Origin: Lytechinus variegatus
Taxonomy: Eukaryota; Echinodermata; Echinoidea; Temnopleuroida; Toxopneustidae
Direction of reading: 5' to 3'
NCBI RefSeq assembly: GCF_018143015.1
Contig: NC_054741.1
Span: forward strand, 12,709,736-12,773,735
DNA: 64,000 nt
Shown: positions 12,835-24,914 of the stretch, one piece after another
Layout of the letters: every line of letters starts with the position of its first letter
Numbering within the stretch: position 1 is the first letter of the stretch
The notes under the pieces: generated by a model
Database searches by the model: none
Told to the model about the DNA's origin: nothing
Seen by the model: only the letters and a program-made list of their open reading frames with translations
Made by a program: the position numbers and the translations under genes

Positions 12835-12951
12835 GCGTACCTAGCCTGGAGCCGTCTAAGGAGTAAAGTCATCTACCTACGGCTGCGTAGGGTGAGAAAC
12901 CCTACATAGGTAGATGACTTTACTCCCCAGACGCCTCCAGGCTATGCGTAC
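12835..12951. repeat. Foldback element with ~45-bp arms
   Basis: The left arm (12835-12881) includes GTACCTAGCCTGGAGCCGTC and GTAAAGTCATCTACCTACG. The right arm (12900-12951) is its near-perfect reverse complement. The loop is about 18 bases. A partial relative lies at 9385-9460. Confidence 0.85.
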
Positions 12952-13909
12952 CCACCCATTCATATAATTATTTTGATGATGAGATGGCTGCATTTGAAGC
13001 CGCGATGAAAATGCCTGATTCCCTATTTTTTTTTCACGGTCACCATTGTGAGTCAGATTTTTTAATGATTATCTTTCTAGGTACTTCGGAAAGAGTTCCA
13101 AATGTAACCCCCACCAAATTTGTTCAAATTGTTGTAGAGACTTCCGGTTAATTTAACTGATATATAATAACATTCAGAATCAGGTTCTGCGATCGTTCAC
13201 CATCATGTTTGTAATATACCTGATCGTGCGTACGAATGCGCCAGTAAATCATAATGGTAACAAGTGATTGGCTGGCTCATTTGTATGCGTAGCTGTATTA
13301 CTATTAGTACAAAGCTGACCAGGAATGATCAAACTTCGAAGAAAAACCTGATCCTGAAAATTTTTTCATGAAATAAAAAATTGGTATTTTGCAGCATATA
13401 TTTCGGAAAGGTGGTAAGCTGATTTTAACTATATTATTTTCTCTTTATTATTGCGCTCCTTTTTTCTCATCAAAGACATCAAAGGAGGAATGACACTCTT
13501 GTTAAGTGTATGTCAACTCTCCACCATTATGCGGGCTTTAAATGAAATGATCTAGGCCTACATCATATGAAACAAATGTATGATTATGACAACAAAAACT
13601 TTCACTGAATCATGGTTTCAATTTTTTGGGGATGCACTGTACCGGTATATTTAGGTCTTTATGAATTGTATGTGGTCAATATTCTCAGCAGGGCACCATT
13701 TACTAAAATAGTGTTAGACTATATGAAAAAAAAATCATATCACTCTGAATTCATCTTGAACAATGTTTAGTACTGAGCATGCCTTGGAGCTCCCTGGATT
13801 TACACTGACAGTAATATGCCATTAGTGATGATCATTTGGTCTTTCTTAATCTGTTCATGTTTTTTAAACTATCTTTCTATACAGATAAGCCTATTAAGCA
13901 GCTATAAAA

Positions 13910-16900
13910 ATGCCTAGAAGAAGGAAAACAAAGTTGGCCTCTCGAGCAAAGCCACTGCTTCCCGACGATGGGGAATCAAATATGGAGAAGGAGGCAAGGG
14001 AACAGAAGCTTGGAGTTTATCTTGAAGGTTTTGACATTGAAGGTAAGAATAGCACACATTTCAAGTGTCCATATTAACCTGTTGCCTAGAATGCCTACTG
14101 GAACAGGGTGGTCCCTGTACAAAACATAGATGGTTTTTCAATACTCAGTAATCAACGGTTAATTAGGATTCCTATTGTGGCCATTTTAACCTGTGTGTCC
14201 TTATTTCTGTGAAAAATTTATCTTAAATTTGAAATATAAGAATGTTCCTATTTCTGGAATTTTCTTGTTGATTTGTTCATATTTCTTGACTGTCAGGGTT
14301 GGCACTTGGCAGGTATGGAACATGCATACTTTGAAAATGAAAGACTATGAAAGGCTGTGATACCTTCATCCATAAATGTTACAGAAACAGAAATATCTTT
14401 AAAGTACCCCGCTTTCCATTATTCATATTTTGAAAAACAATGAATAAAAAAATGTAGTCTAGTATAATGGATTATAAAATAATAAAGCTGTAATTCTAGG
14501 GAGCGTTTCATCAATATTTTCATCCGACAAGTTGACAGATCTGACATCTTTCCATGATTTTGATTGGTTGAGAGGCACCGTTCCTCTGGTAACTGTCGGA
14601 TAAAATGGGACTTGTCGGATAAAACGTCTGACAAGTCCTTTCTGAAACGCCCCCCCCCCCCCCCGTATTTAATTTCTTTGGTTATTTAAGTTTCAAACTA
14701 ATACCAATTGGTGACCAACCACCTCGAATCCTCAAAACCCATTGTTTATAGAAAATTTTTTGAATTCTTAAATATTCAATATGCACCCTATGCTAATCAT
14801 CTGTTCTGAAGTTTTGAGACTGAATGAAAATGAATTTAGGCAATTTCATATAATCCCTGTATTTTTAATTCAATTTCAGTTATTCTATATAGTTTCATTA
14901 AGTGTATAGGTCAGCATTCAAGATTTTGGTCATTTCATGTTAACTGAGTGAACCTCAAAAATTTAACCTTGTTTTTTTACTGAAAATTTTCTACATTGAA
15001 TCAAGCAGGGTTATATAGTTTTTGTCTTTCATGTATAGCAGAGGGAGAACATACATATTCATAAAAATGCCAATCTTTTTGTCAACATTGATATTAATTA
15101 ATCTTTTGAGATGTCATCATAGCCTAGAAACATATGCACCTATTACATGAAATTTGAATATAAGGCTAATCAAGTATCACTGATCTTCTTGCTCAAGTTT
15201 CAAGTCACATGATCAATGTCAAAGGTCATGTAGGGTTGATGAACTTTTACCATCAATATCAAAAACTTAACTCAGGTTAATATTTTGAAATGTCATAAGA
15301 CATAACTTTGAAAGTATATAGACCAAATTCATGAAATCTAAAAATAAGGGTAAGCAAGTGTCACTTATTATCTGTCATGAGTTGCATTACTTATAATGAT
15401 TAAGGTCAAAGGTCATTTACGGTCGGTGAACTTTGACCATTTTTTTTTCAATAATATCAGCCGGTGAAAATATTTCATGAATCGTTGAGCGTGGCGAAAA
15501 TATTGCGCGAATCATTAAGGGGGGCCTAGATAGGGTTATAAAAAGGAATCAAAAGAAAAGGATTTTTAAGATAACTTTGAAATTATATGTCAGTAGTATG
15601 TTAATCATGGATATTTTTCAGGGTCATTTAAGATCAATTATCTTTAACGAGATTTTATATTTTGTTTATTATTTAGAAAAAAGTACTGTAATCAAATTAA
15701 AATAAACTTAGATGAGACGATCATTGAATATATTAACGTGAAAATAAAATCAAGTTTTTTTATTCAAGGTCAAAGTTAAATTTAGATCAACGAAGGTATG
15801 ATCTTGTTATCTAATGAAAGAGTTTTTCCTCTTAAAAAAATATATTCATCTTATATGGAGCTGTTTCCATAGTCAGCACTGCTGGTGCAATGCAGGTAAG
15901 ACTGCCAGAGGCACTTTTTTTATTATTGAACTGGGCATTCACCTACATGCATGTACTATTATCATTTAGTATGATTGTCTGATTTAACAAACATATGCTT
16001 GTTACATTTTTTTATTCAGTTGAGCAACGGGTGCGTGAAATGAATGCCATGTTTGACAGAATGTGCAAGAACATCAGGTCAGCTACCTCCTTGTTTTTGA
16101 TGAAGATGCCAAAGGAAACTAAAAACATGAAATTGATGGATTATTTTGGTAAGTAACAAAAATGTTCACTTGTCCATTCTTTTTCGGTGTCACATCAGTA
16201 TGGATTTGAAGGATGTAAACCAGGCAGAAATTGGTTTCCTCTTTAAAATGGGATCCAGAAAAAAAGGGAACCCAAAACTTGACAAAGAGACCACACATGT
16301 ATCCCTTGTCTTGATGATCAATCATACAAAAATCTCTTGAATCTGACCGTTCAGTGATTTAGGTTTATCATGATTCATTTCTGTACCATCAGCTCAAGAT
16401 GGCTTGGCTCCTGCTGTGAAGGTCATAGAGCAGATCTCTAAGAATGTCGATGAGATGATCAACCTGCCCAAGGCTGTCACTGATGCCATATCATCATCAG
16501 AATCTGAAGATACCGCTGCAACATCCACGGGTGAATCAGATACTAGTGAGGTAGATGAAAAGCCAAAGAGGTCGACAAGGTCAACAAGAAAAGTAAGACA
16601 AACCTACAAGTTTATGATGAATTGCACTCTGATTGGTTCCTAAATCAGTGTTTTGAACAAAGTGTAACAATGATGTTGATTGGTCTTCATCATCATAATT
16701 GTAATGATAGTAATTATGATTATGATGATGAGAGCAGAGTATACTCAGCTATTAAGAAATAAACATTAAGACTGTTTGTTGAATGTCAAATAAATGTCAT
16801 CATATTTAAATGAATTGAGAAAATTTATCTAAGACAAACATACACTGAAAAATTCATCAAAAGTTGTGTTAATATAAGAAAGCTGTGGTAACTTTAAAGG

Positions 16901-19900
16901 GTATATATCTCGCTACACCAACAGTAATATGCTCAACACGTGCAAATGAAAGAACTTATGACATCACTCATTCAGAATGTCTTAATATGCATTTCATTAT
17001 GTGAACCATTACGTCAAACCCTTGTTAGAGGATGACCGCTTCTCAGATTTTGAACTGTGGTCTTATACCCCTGTTTTGAAAAACCTTGTTAAAAAATTTA
17101 GTACACTGTCAGCCCTGGTATCCCTCTTATCTAACTTTTCACCTCCTTAAGTAAGCCTGAGTGATGAGCCAGGGTTAAACGATTACAACAGCTGTGACAT
17201 TACATAAGAGCAGCTGTGGCTGTAGCAGGCCCTTCCGAATTAAATTATTGTATTTGATATTTAATAAAGCTTTCAAAGGCATATTGTAATTAAAAATCCA
17301 ATGTTTATTTGTTTTCAATTTTAAACAAAGAAAGTTGACCCCCGAATAAGGAAACTATTAAAGAGAATAAAAATGATTGCATGCACTGTCGAGCAGAGTT
17401 TGATGGTGGCCCCCTGCTGTTACTCTGGCTTAGTTCTTTCTGACTGATCGAGGTCAAGCACATGTTTAGATACTTAAATCAGGGAGGTGGAATAGCTGGC
17501 CTGGGGTGATATCAGTTGGGTGATATAGCTTTTTCATGCTCTGAAAGTGGGGTACATCTCCTCTAACAATGATTTTGCGTCAGTACACATAACTTTATAA
17601 ATTATATTGTGTGTTAATTATTGAGATTGTTGAAAATTATTACTTGACTTTCTTTTTACAAAGTAATGCTTTGATTTATGTTCTTTTTGGAGCAATGAAT
17701 TAGTGGCTATATCTTGAAATCATGGTTTTATCATTTCTTCTGTCATAAAGGCTCCTGCAACACGTAAGAAAGCCAAAGCAACTACTGCAAAGAGGACGTC
17801 AGCAAGGTAGGGTATTTATCCTTTTTTTCTTCAAAGCGAGAAGTTATCTATGAATTAAAAATCAGTTTGTGGAATATGAAATTTAAAAGTTAATCCTTAG
17901 TTAACCGGGGGGAGGGGAGGGGGATTGACTCTGCGGACTGTAATATACTAATACTTGATGATACCCCAGTTTATTCACAAAACTGACCTCATACCAAAGC
18001 TTTAGATACATGTACATCTAGTCACATGAATCTTTGGTAAATACTTCCCAGCTGTGTGTTTAGTTGTTTTTAACTCATGAACAACTTACTAGAACATGTT
18101 CCAGTATATCTTAAGTATTGTTAAATGTGTTGGCTTTGATTGCAGGAAGAGGACAAGGGCAGCCTTGCAGGAGACTCCTCTTACAAGCAACAATGCACAG
18201 TAAGTAACTCAACTCTAATGAATTCAATACTAATAGTTTCTATATTCAGACTCAAAAAGAACTTAGCTTGAGCTAAAGCCAGGGTTGGGAGTCTAGTGCA
18301 CCTTGGAATCGATTATATCGAGATAGATGGCATTATAAAAATGTCTTTTGAATAAAAATTCCATTGAAATTGTCATATTCACCCTCTATCATTTGGAGGG
18401 GAATTGATATGATGGGACATGATACATATCTTAGTGCAGAAACAATACACTGCTTATTAGTGAAACTCCCAATGATGTCTCAGCTGAGTGATTTCTTTGT
18501 TACTTGGCATGGTCACCTTGAGAGCAAGACATACTTTATTGAGTGTATCACAATTACCATGGTAATGGCTGTATACTACGGTGTTGTCTTTTTCTCACAT
18601 ATAAGGACATTGTGATAGTGTTGGGATTTTATGACCTTCAGTGGTATTTCTAGATTTGGTTTGGTGTGTAAATACATGTACATCATGATAAAATCATCGC
18701 CTGGCTGTTAGAAGGGCAGTATGTGCCCATGCTCAATGATATTTAACTCCCATGCAGCTGACATAAAGGCGTTAGCTCAAGCACATGCTACACAAAATGT
18801 ACAATCTGTGCCGAGTGTCAACTCAACACTCTTCTTCCTTATCAACAGGAAATAGAATTCACATACCGGTACATATTAATTCCAACGTTCTTGCCAGCTA
18901 AGATGAAAAGAAATGTTTCAAATCGCCACCAGCGGAGGGCATGTATGTTGTATAGATAATCATCATATCTATTTTAATAGCAGGTTTAAAAAATGATCTT
19001 TTTATCCTGTTTTATCTTCATCTTTAGATCTGCATTGCAGACACCAGCCAATACTATGTCTCTGTCATCGATCAACACTCCTTTCATTACACCCAAATTT
19101 GACCCAAGGTAAGTGACCAACCATATCGACTGTAAAACAATTAGACTACTATTACACTAATAGCCATGTTTCTCCGAACTGTCACAACTCCATTTTTTTT
19201 AGTCATTTTATAGAACTGTGTGTAACAGATTTCATATATTTCTATGACATGTCTATGGACTTAGACCACTAACTTTTTTTAGAAACTTGGTCCGGGCTCG
19301 CTAGAACTGAGCTTTTGTTTTTGTTTTTTATGAACTAGAGTCTGAAGACTTTGAAGGCTCACTTGCTCAAACCTGGTCAAACGTTGATAACCTGTACTGC
19401 ATCAGTAGTCTTGGGTTGTCTTTTGTCAAGTCAGTGAAGTCACACTGAGATTCTTTATGTTTTTATCCCAGTCTATACCTTATTCTCCCCAAATCATGTG
19501 CTCCCGGTTTTGGTTATTTTCATTCCCTTAATGAATATGGATCTGACGTGCCCACCCCAAATATACTTGTGTAAAGTACTAATCTCTTAATTTTTGTCAT
19601 GTTCTTTTATACTGTCTATGTGGGTTTTTTTTCATCTTTCTTTTGTATTCTTCCTGTTTCTTGCATATTCTGACTTCATTGCAATCCCTGTCTTACACTC
19701 TGTCCCTCTCTTATCCTTTGACCTCTCTCTCTCTTCTTTTATTTTCTTTGTCATTCACCTTCTCTTCTCCCCACCCCCTCTCTCCCCTCTCTTTACTCTC
19801 CCTTATCTCACTCTCTCTCCATCTCTCTCTATCTTTATCTCCTTGCCTTGTCCTTCTCCATGTTCTCTATGATAGTTCCAAGATGACCCCTGCTACAGTA

Positions 19901-20641
19901 CGTCGAGCTAAGAAGGGAGAGCTCTTGGTGTCTCTCTCTGGAAGCCCTGTTGAAGCTAGGAACTCCCCCAAGGATCCTGCTCAGTCAGTTGAGAGGCTCA
20001 AGGAAAACATTGTAAGTTGGCTTTGCCTTGCACCTTATGTATGCAATCAATTGATAAAATGCTTGGTGCTGCAAAATGTCAATATGTAAATGAATATTTA
20101 TACTCAGTGCTATGTTAGAATGTATGCATTCATTCTGCTGTTCTAAATTAATGCACAGCTGAATGAACCAACAAGTGCATGAATGAATAAACATTGAACA
20201 AACAAATTGATAAATGAACAAACAAATGCAAACAATGGCTGGAATATGGCAAGATTTGACTTTCTAAATTATTTTCATCAGCCAAATTTCCAGTGCACAC
20301 ACAGATATTTGTATCATGCAAGTACCTTAAAAACCAGAGTGTCATTGTTATTAGAAATACATTAAAAAAAATCATTAAAATATTGACTGATGGATCAAAA
20401 TTGGCACTCCACACCCAAGTGATTAAAAAAACAACAACTGTCACTTAATGAACAGGATTTTGGAGCACCTTCTATTCTTGGATTTTATATTGATAGTCAT
20501 CTTGTTTTTATTCTTGCCTTTTTTCCCTTGCATGTGAATCATCAGGAGAATCTATTCACCCAGGATGATGTTGACAAGAAAAATATCCTAATGCTTCAAG
20601 AAACGCTGAGCAGATTTCTAAAGGACAAGGACTCTTCATGA
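13910..20641 (+). CDS. CDCA8: Borealin (CDCA8), chromosomal passenger complex subunit (8 coding exons)
   Basis: Coding exons: 13910-14042, 16020-16148, 16393-16592, 17751-17806, 18146-18199, 19028-19108, 19876-20011, 20546-20641. All have GT-AG borders and sum to 885 nt (294 aa plus TGA); human borealin is 280 aa. Residues 36-87 match the borealin N-terminal helix that bundles with survivin and INCENP: YLEGFDIEVEQRVREMN, then LMKMPKE and KLMDYF. A basic, Ser/Thr-rich linker (about 105-190) with RSTRSTRK and TRKKAK follows. The conserved NTPFITPKFDPR motif is near residue 207-218. The C-terminal part has KKGELLVSLSGSPVE and a final helix, like the vertebrate dimerisation domain. Borealin targets Aurora B to centromeres in mitosis (family knowledge). 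The start is the first ATG after a splice acceptor at 13884, so at least one 5' non-coding exon lies upstream. Confidence 0.93.
14499..14653. repeat. Foldback MITE-like element in borealin intron 1
   Basis: Starts GGGAGCGTTTCATCAATATT and ends AAGTCCTTTCTGAAACGCCCC. Internal ACTTGTCGGATAAAA and TTTTCATCCGACAAGT are inverted copies, and the core has GATTTTGATTGGTTGAGAGG. A C-homopolymer follows at about 14648-14664. Confidence 0.75.
15100..15915 (+). repeat. Degenerate relative of the 23-36 kb array element, in borealin intron 1
   Basis: Contains AATCAAGTATCACTGATC, AATGTCAAAGGTCATGTAGG and a second AAGGTCAAAGGTCATTTACG. Near 15870-15915 there is the characteristic tail AGTCAGCACTGCTGG, then ATGCAGGTAAGACTGCCAGA. 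The middle (15470-15830) is diverged or interrupted. It shows that the array element is a dispersed family. Confidence 0.75.
16985..17400 (+). repeat. Dispersed repeat, copy B (no nested foldback)
   Basis: Reverse-complement match to 4760-5265 (see that entry). It lies in the borealin intron between exons 3 and 4. It has no foldback insertion, so it represents the empty-site form. No open frame of interest. Confidence 0.75.
19683..19870 (+). repeat. ~190-base CT-rich tract upstream of borealin exon 7
   Basis: Almost uninterrupted pyrimidines (CTCTCTCTCTTCTTTTATTT and similar) running to within a few bases of the acceptor at 19875. It gives spurious Ser/Leu/Pro-rich reading frames. It acts at least as an unusually long polypyrimidine tract. 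Confidence 0.8.
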
Positions 20642-20684
20642 AAAGATATTGGAGCTTTAGCACCCTGAAGTATCCTTCACACGA

Positions 20685-20822
20685 CCGGGAGCATTCCATA
20701 GAACCAATGGTTGGTGATTTTCACTGACTGTTGTTATAAGCTACTGAAAATCCCTGCATCTGATTGGCTGAGAGCAAATTTGTCACTGAAAATCATTGAC
20801 AAAGCTTTTCACGAAGCACACC
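20685..20822. repeat. Foldback MITE-like element in borealin 3' UTR, copy of the 2.5 kb family
   Basis: Starts GGGAGCATTCCATAGAACC and ends AAGCTTTTCACGAAGCACACCCC. The interior, with TTGTTATAAGCTACTGAAAA and GCATCTGATTGGCTGAGA, matches 2690-2760. Confidence 0.7.
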
Positions 20823-21035
20823 CCTGTACCTTGAAGACTGCAATATCGATTACTTCATCCTGAAACCTGTACACCAGACAACACTCGCTTTGCATTATTT
20901 CTGCAAGATATGAAGATAATGTCATCAGACAGTGACAATGAACTTTGTGTGATTAGAAGCTATGGGAGTTTGTGATGTATCTTGAATTTGTAAAGAATTC
21001 AAGTTTTAATATCTTTCAGACAAGAAATATACCTT

Positions 21036-21190
21036 GGACCTGTTGCATAAAATTTTTTACCTGAGAAAACTCTGGTAAAAACTGAAAACTAAGGTTAGTC
21101 TGATTTCAGCCCTCGACCTTAACACAGGGCAAAAACTCCGGTAAAAACAACCTGAGTTTTCTCAGGTAAAAAGCTTTATGCAACGGGCCC
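21036..21190. repeat. Foldback element in borealin 3' UTR
   Basis: GGACCTGTTGCATAAAATTT with TTTTTACCTGAGAAAACTC at the left pairs with GAGTTTTCTCAGGTAAAAAG and CTTTATGCAACGGGCCCC at the right. The arms are about 60 bases and would form a strong hairpin in the mRNA. Confidence 0.8.
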
Positions 21191-21269
21191 CTTGAAATGC
21201 TAAAAAAAGAACCTCGGACGTTATCCCCATTTCCCCAATCCAACTCACGAGGGTCCCAGTGAAATTGTT

Positions 21270-21275
21270 AATAAA
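21270..21275 (+). terminator. Candidate poly(A) signal of borealin
   Basis: AATAAA about 630 bases after the stop codon; the first canonical hexamer I noticed downstream. Later hexamers exist, so the choice is tentative. Confidence 0.45.
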
Positions 21276-21589
21276 GTGTCACCCCCATCCCATCTTTCAT
21301 TCCCCCTCAGTCTCAACATCAGTAAACCTTAGCTGAAAAAAGGGGATATCTGAACAATACTTGAAAATGTTTGGCAATAATTCATTGGAGACAATATATA
21401 TATCTCCATACTGTGGTTCCTAGAGCTTTGGATGATCATTCACTTGCAGGATAGAACCAAATGACACAAGATCATACAGACTTTTATACTAATTGGGTTG
21501 CATTCAAATCATTCATCTCTTTAGGCGCCGATCACAACTCGGAAGCTTTAAAGTGCCATCAACTTAACAAGATGTTGAGATATTTATCT

Positions 21590-21800
21590 TGCCACATCGA
21601 CTTACTAGCCTTATTATGTCGACATGGCGCGATATGTTATCTTGCCAATTCAATTCATTAGCCTTCTTATGTCGACATGGCAAGATGTGTTATCTCGCCA
21701 TGTCGACTTATAACTTGTAAAGTTGGTAAGATAATAGTAACTATCTCGCCATGATAAGTCAACCTGGCAACATAAAATATCTCACCATCTTGTAAAGTCG
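21590..21800. repeat. Short palindromic repeat patch built on TCGCCATGTCGACTTA
   Basis: Several direct and inverted variants of ATCTCGCCATGTCGACTTA, ATGTCGACATGGCAAGAT and TAAGTCAACCTGGCAA occur within 200 bases. It is non-coding and can form several alternative hairpins. Confidence 0.7.
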
Positions 21801-22856
21801 ATGGCATATTGACGCTTCCATGAGAGGGAAAGACTAGGAAGGATGAAAACTGGTCCAATTAAAGCAATGCTTCAATACTTGAATTTGCTCAAATTGAACA
21901 TAAATATAAGATTTGATTTTTATTTTCCTTATCATTCAATCATGAATTACATCACAAGATTTACTAGTCATATGAAAGTAAACCTCTACTTTGCAGTATG
22001 TTATTAATAGTATTGTTTATAAAAACCATTTATGAAGAATTTAACTTGTTATTAATGTTTCACCTGTACATACATGTATATTGTATTGTTTATAGTTCTT
22101 ATCGCAGCATATCAGATATAATTATTTGCATATGTCTTTGCTTTTTAGTAGTGTCTTGCTATTTGGTAACTTATAAGAAAATTATTCACAAAAGGAAAAT
22201 TTCATGCCTGTTTGTATACATATAACAAAACAAATCAATCAGTTACAAAAATCATATTATTTCTGCAGCACCAAATCAAGAGTAAGATGAGAGAGAATTT
22301 AACAAAATATTTCCCACAATTATGAGAAATTACTTGTTTTTGTTTGTAACTTTAACAATTATTTGTTGGAACATTTGTCCTGTCTGTATAACTGTGAAAA
22401 GCCAGTAACAACATAAATTGTATCTGTAAGCTGTTTGCTCTATCTTTTTGTAAACAATGATGCATTCACCAATGAATGTCCTATCAAGAAATAGTTTTGA
22501 CATGCACATTCTCAGTTATCAACTATGTCATTACTGGTTTTCCATAATTAAAAATATTTTTATCATTAAGACTCTTTCCTAAAGAAATTGTGATTTTGAT
22601 AAATAGATTTGAAAAAATCCTTAGATAAAAATGGAGTCTGATGACATCTTAAAAAGAAAAATCGACAGAAATTTTATCAAAATCAGATGTAAAATGTGAG
22701 TGATAAGATGTCAATACAGTGAGGAAATAATGAAAGTGTTTCTTATTCCATATATTAAAGTACAAAAGAAATATAGATAATAGAGTGAATTTATTAAGCA
22801 GGGCCCACTGGTAGAACAGTTTTTGGAACTTTGGGTGGCTTATCTGTGTAAATATT

Positions 22857-22965
22857 TTATTATTATCATTATCACTATTATAATCATTATTATTATTATT
22901 GTGATTATTATTATTGTAATTATTCTTCTTATTATTATGATTATTATTATTAGTGGCTGTCATCA
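22857..22965. repeat. (ATT)n microsatellite
   Basis: Imperfect ATTATTATT/ATTATCATT run of about 110 bases; the source of a spurious poly-Asn frame on the minus strand. Confidence 0.9.
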
Positions 22966-23316
22966 GTTTCCTCATCTACATACCAACCGTTATGTGCATA
23001 TAACTGTTTTGTGAAGTTAAGCAAGTCATAACTTTCTTATTTACATCCCATTTAGATTAAATTTTCAGCGTTTTGCTTGATTGAATTTTCTCTAAATCGC
23101 TTTTTTGTCGGGATGGACTTTGTCTATAAGTGAATTGAAAACTGTACATAATATTGTATATCAAAAGTAAGTATTATTCAGAAATAAATGTACTGTACAT
23201 ATGTATATTAAAGAGCCACTTATCTCTGAATGAGTCTACATTTAGGTGTCTTTGGAAATGGAAACATGGTGCAGAAGGATACTGGTTGAAACTGAGAGGA
23301 CACATGATAGGTTTTT

Positions 23317-24914
23317 GTCTCACCTGCGAAGCAAAGTGAGACTATAGGCGCCGCTTTTCCGACGGCGACGGCGGCGGCGGCGTCAACATCAAATCTTAAC
23401 CTGAGGTTAAGTTTTTGAAATGACGTCATAACTTAGAAAGTATATGGACCTAGTTAATAAAACTTGGCCATAAGGTTAATCAAGTATTACTGAACATCCT
23501 ATTAGAGTTTCATGTCACAAGACCAAGGTCAAAGGTCATTTAGGGTCAATGAACTTAGACCATGTTGGAGGAATCAACTTCGAAATCTTAATTAACCTGA
23601 GGTTAAGTTTTTGAAATGTCATCATAACTTAGAAAATATATGGACCTAGTTCATGAAACTTGGACATTAGGTTAATCAAGTATCACTGAACATCTTACAT
23701 GAGTTTCAAGTTACATGACCAAGGTCAAAGGTCATTTAGGGTCAATGAACTTTGGCCGAATTGCGGATATCTGTTGAATTCCCATCATAACTTTGAAAGT
23801 TTATGGATCTGATTCATGAAACTTGGACACAATAGTAATCAAGCATCACTGAAAATTTTGTGCAAGTTTCAGGTCTCATGATTAAGGTCAAAGGTCATTT
23901 AGGGTCAATGAACTTTTGCCGAATCGGGGGTATCTGTTGAATTACCATCATAACTTTGAAAGTTTATTGGTCTAGTTCATTAAACTTGGACATTAGAGTA
24001 ATCAAGTATCACTGAACATCCTGTGCGCGTTTCAGGTCACATGACCAAGGTCAAAGGTCAATGAACTTTGGCCGAATTGGGTGTATCTGTTGAATTACCA
24101 TCATAACTTTGAAAGTTTATGGATCTGATTCATGAAACTTGTACATAAGAGTAATCAAGTATCACTGAATATCCTGTTCGAGTTTCAGGTCACATGATCA
24201 AGGTCGAAGGTCATGTAAGGTCAATGAACTTTGGCCATGTTGGGGTTTTTTGTTGAATAACCATCATATCTCTGTAAGTTTATTGGTCTAGTTCATAAAA
24301 AAGTGGACATAAGAGTAACCATGTGTCACTGAACATCTTGTGCGAGTTAGAGTAGTATTCAAAGTCAGCACTGCTGCTGTATTGAACCGCGTGATGCAGG
24401 TGAGACGGCCAGAGGCATTCCACTTGTTATGAATATACTGTACTATTTACCTTTGGCACAATTACTTCCCATAAAACCCAACTTAAACCTACAAGATGTA
24501 TGATATTTGCATCGATCATACATAATACATATATGTTCCATGAAATTGCTTGCACTGAATTCTTCATAATCATGCCTGGAACTCATTTACTTTGGCTGAT
24601 GTGAAGTAATCAATACCATGTTCCATTACTTGTTATGATTAACATCGCGGTTTATTTCAATAAATTTGAATCATCTGGGCTTATTTAAAGAAAAGTCAAT
24701 TGCTTGGAAGTACTTGAATCACATGAAACAGGTAGAAAAAGATCAATGAATGTTTGAGAAAAATTGAATTACCGATGAAGTTTTGAGAAAAATGTGATTA
24801 TTTATGGGAGGACATTGAATACAGGTTACATATCATTAACAGGTTTGTGCTTTCATTAGAATTGGAAAACATGGTTTTGGGGTATTTGTTGATCAATCAA
24901 AGAAAATAGTTTTT
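23317..24914 (+). repeat. Array superunit 1 (1598 bp)
   Basis: Head, five subrepeat steps, tail (TIR end GCAGGTGAGAC near 24398-24408) and linker. Four subrepeats carry the perfect AGGTCAAAGGTCA; the last has GGTCGAAGGTCA instead. It is the most diverged unit (for example an extra TTAATTAACC near 23588) and sits at the array edge. Confidence 0.9.

Larger units (their letters stand above)
10129..13884. other. Divergent intergenic region between NECAB and borealin
   Basis: NECAB starts leftward at 10128 and borealin starts rightward at 13910, so both promoters should lie here. I see no convincing protein. The region holds two related AT-rich direct repeats (about 10965-11315 and 11385-11700), a CpG-richer stretch with several hairpins (about 12000-12950), and AT-rich DNA up to the borealin splice acceptor at 13884. 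The 5' non-coding exon of borealin must be upstream of 13884 but is not placed. Confidence 0.6.
20642..23316 (+). other. Borealin 3' region and spacer
   Basis: The 3' UTR starts after the TGA at 20639-20641. It contains two foldback elements (20685-20822 and 21036-21190) before the first clear AATAAA at 21270-21275. The rest holds the TCGCCATGTCGAC repeat patch, an ATT microsatellite and AT-rich DNA. A degraded copy of the TTAA foldback family may span about 22640-23130 (ATCAAAATCAGATGTAAAAT at one side, TAACTTTCTTATTTACATCC at the other). No gene seen. Confidence 0.6.

Noticed and set aside
19594-20089. Ser/Leu/Pro-rich open frames of 92 and 148 codons
   Set aside because: They translate the CT-rich intron tract; the second only becomes sensible where it runs into borealin exon 7.
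22649-22975. Asparagine-rich minus-strand frame
   Set aside because: It is the ATT microsatellite read through; no other coding sign.
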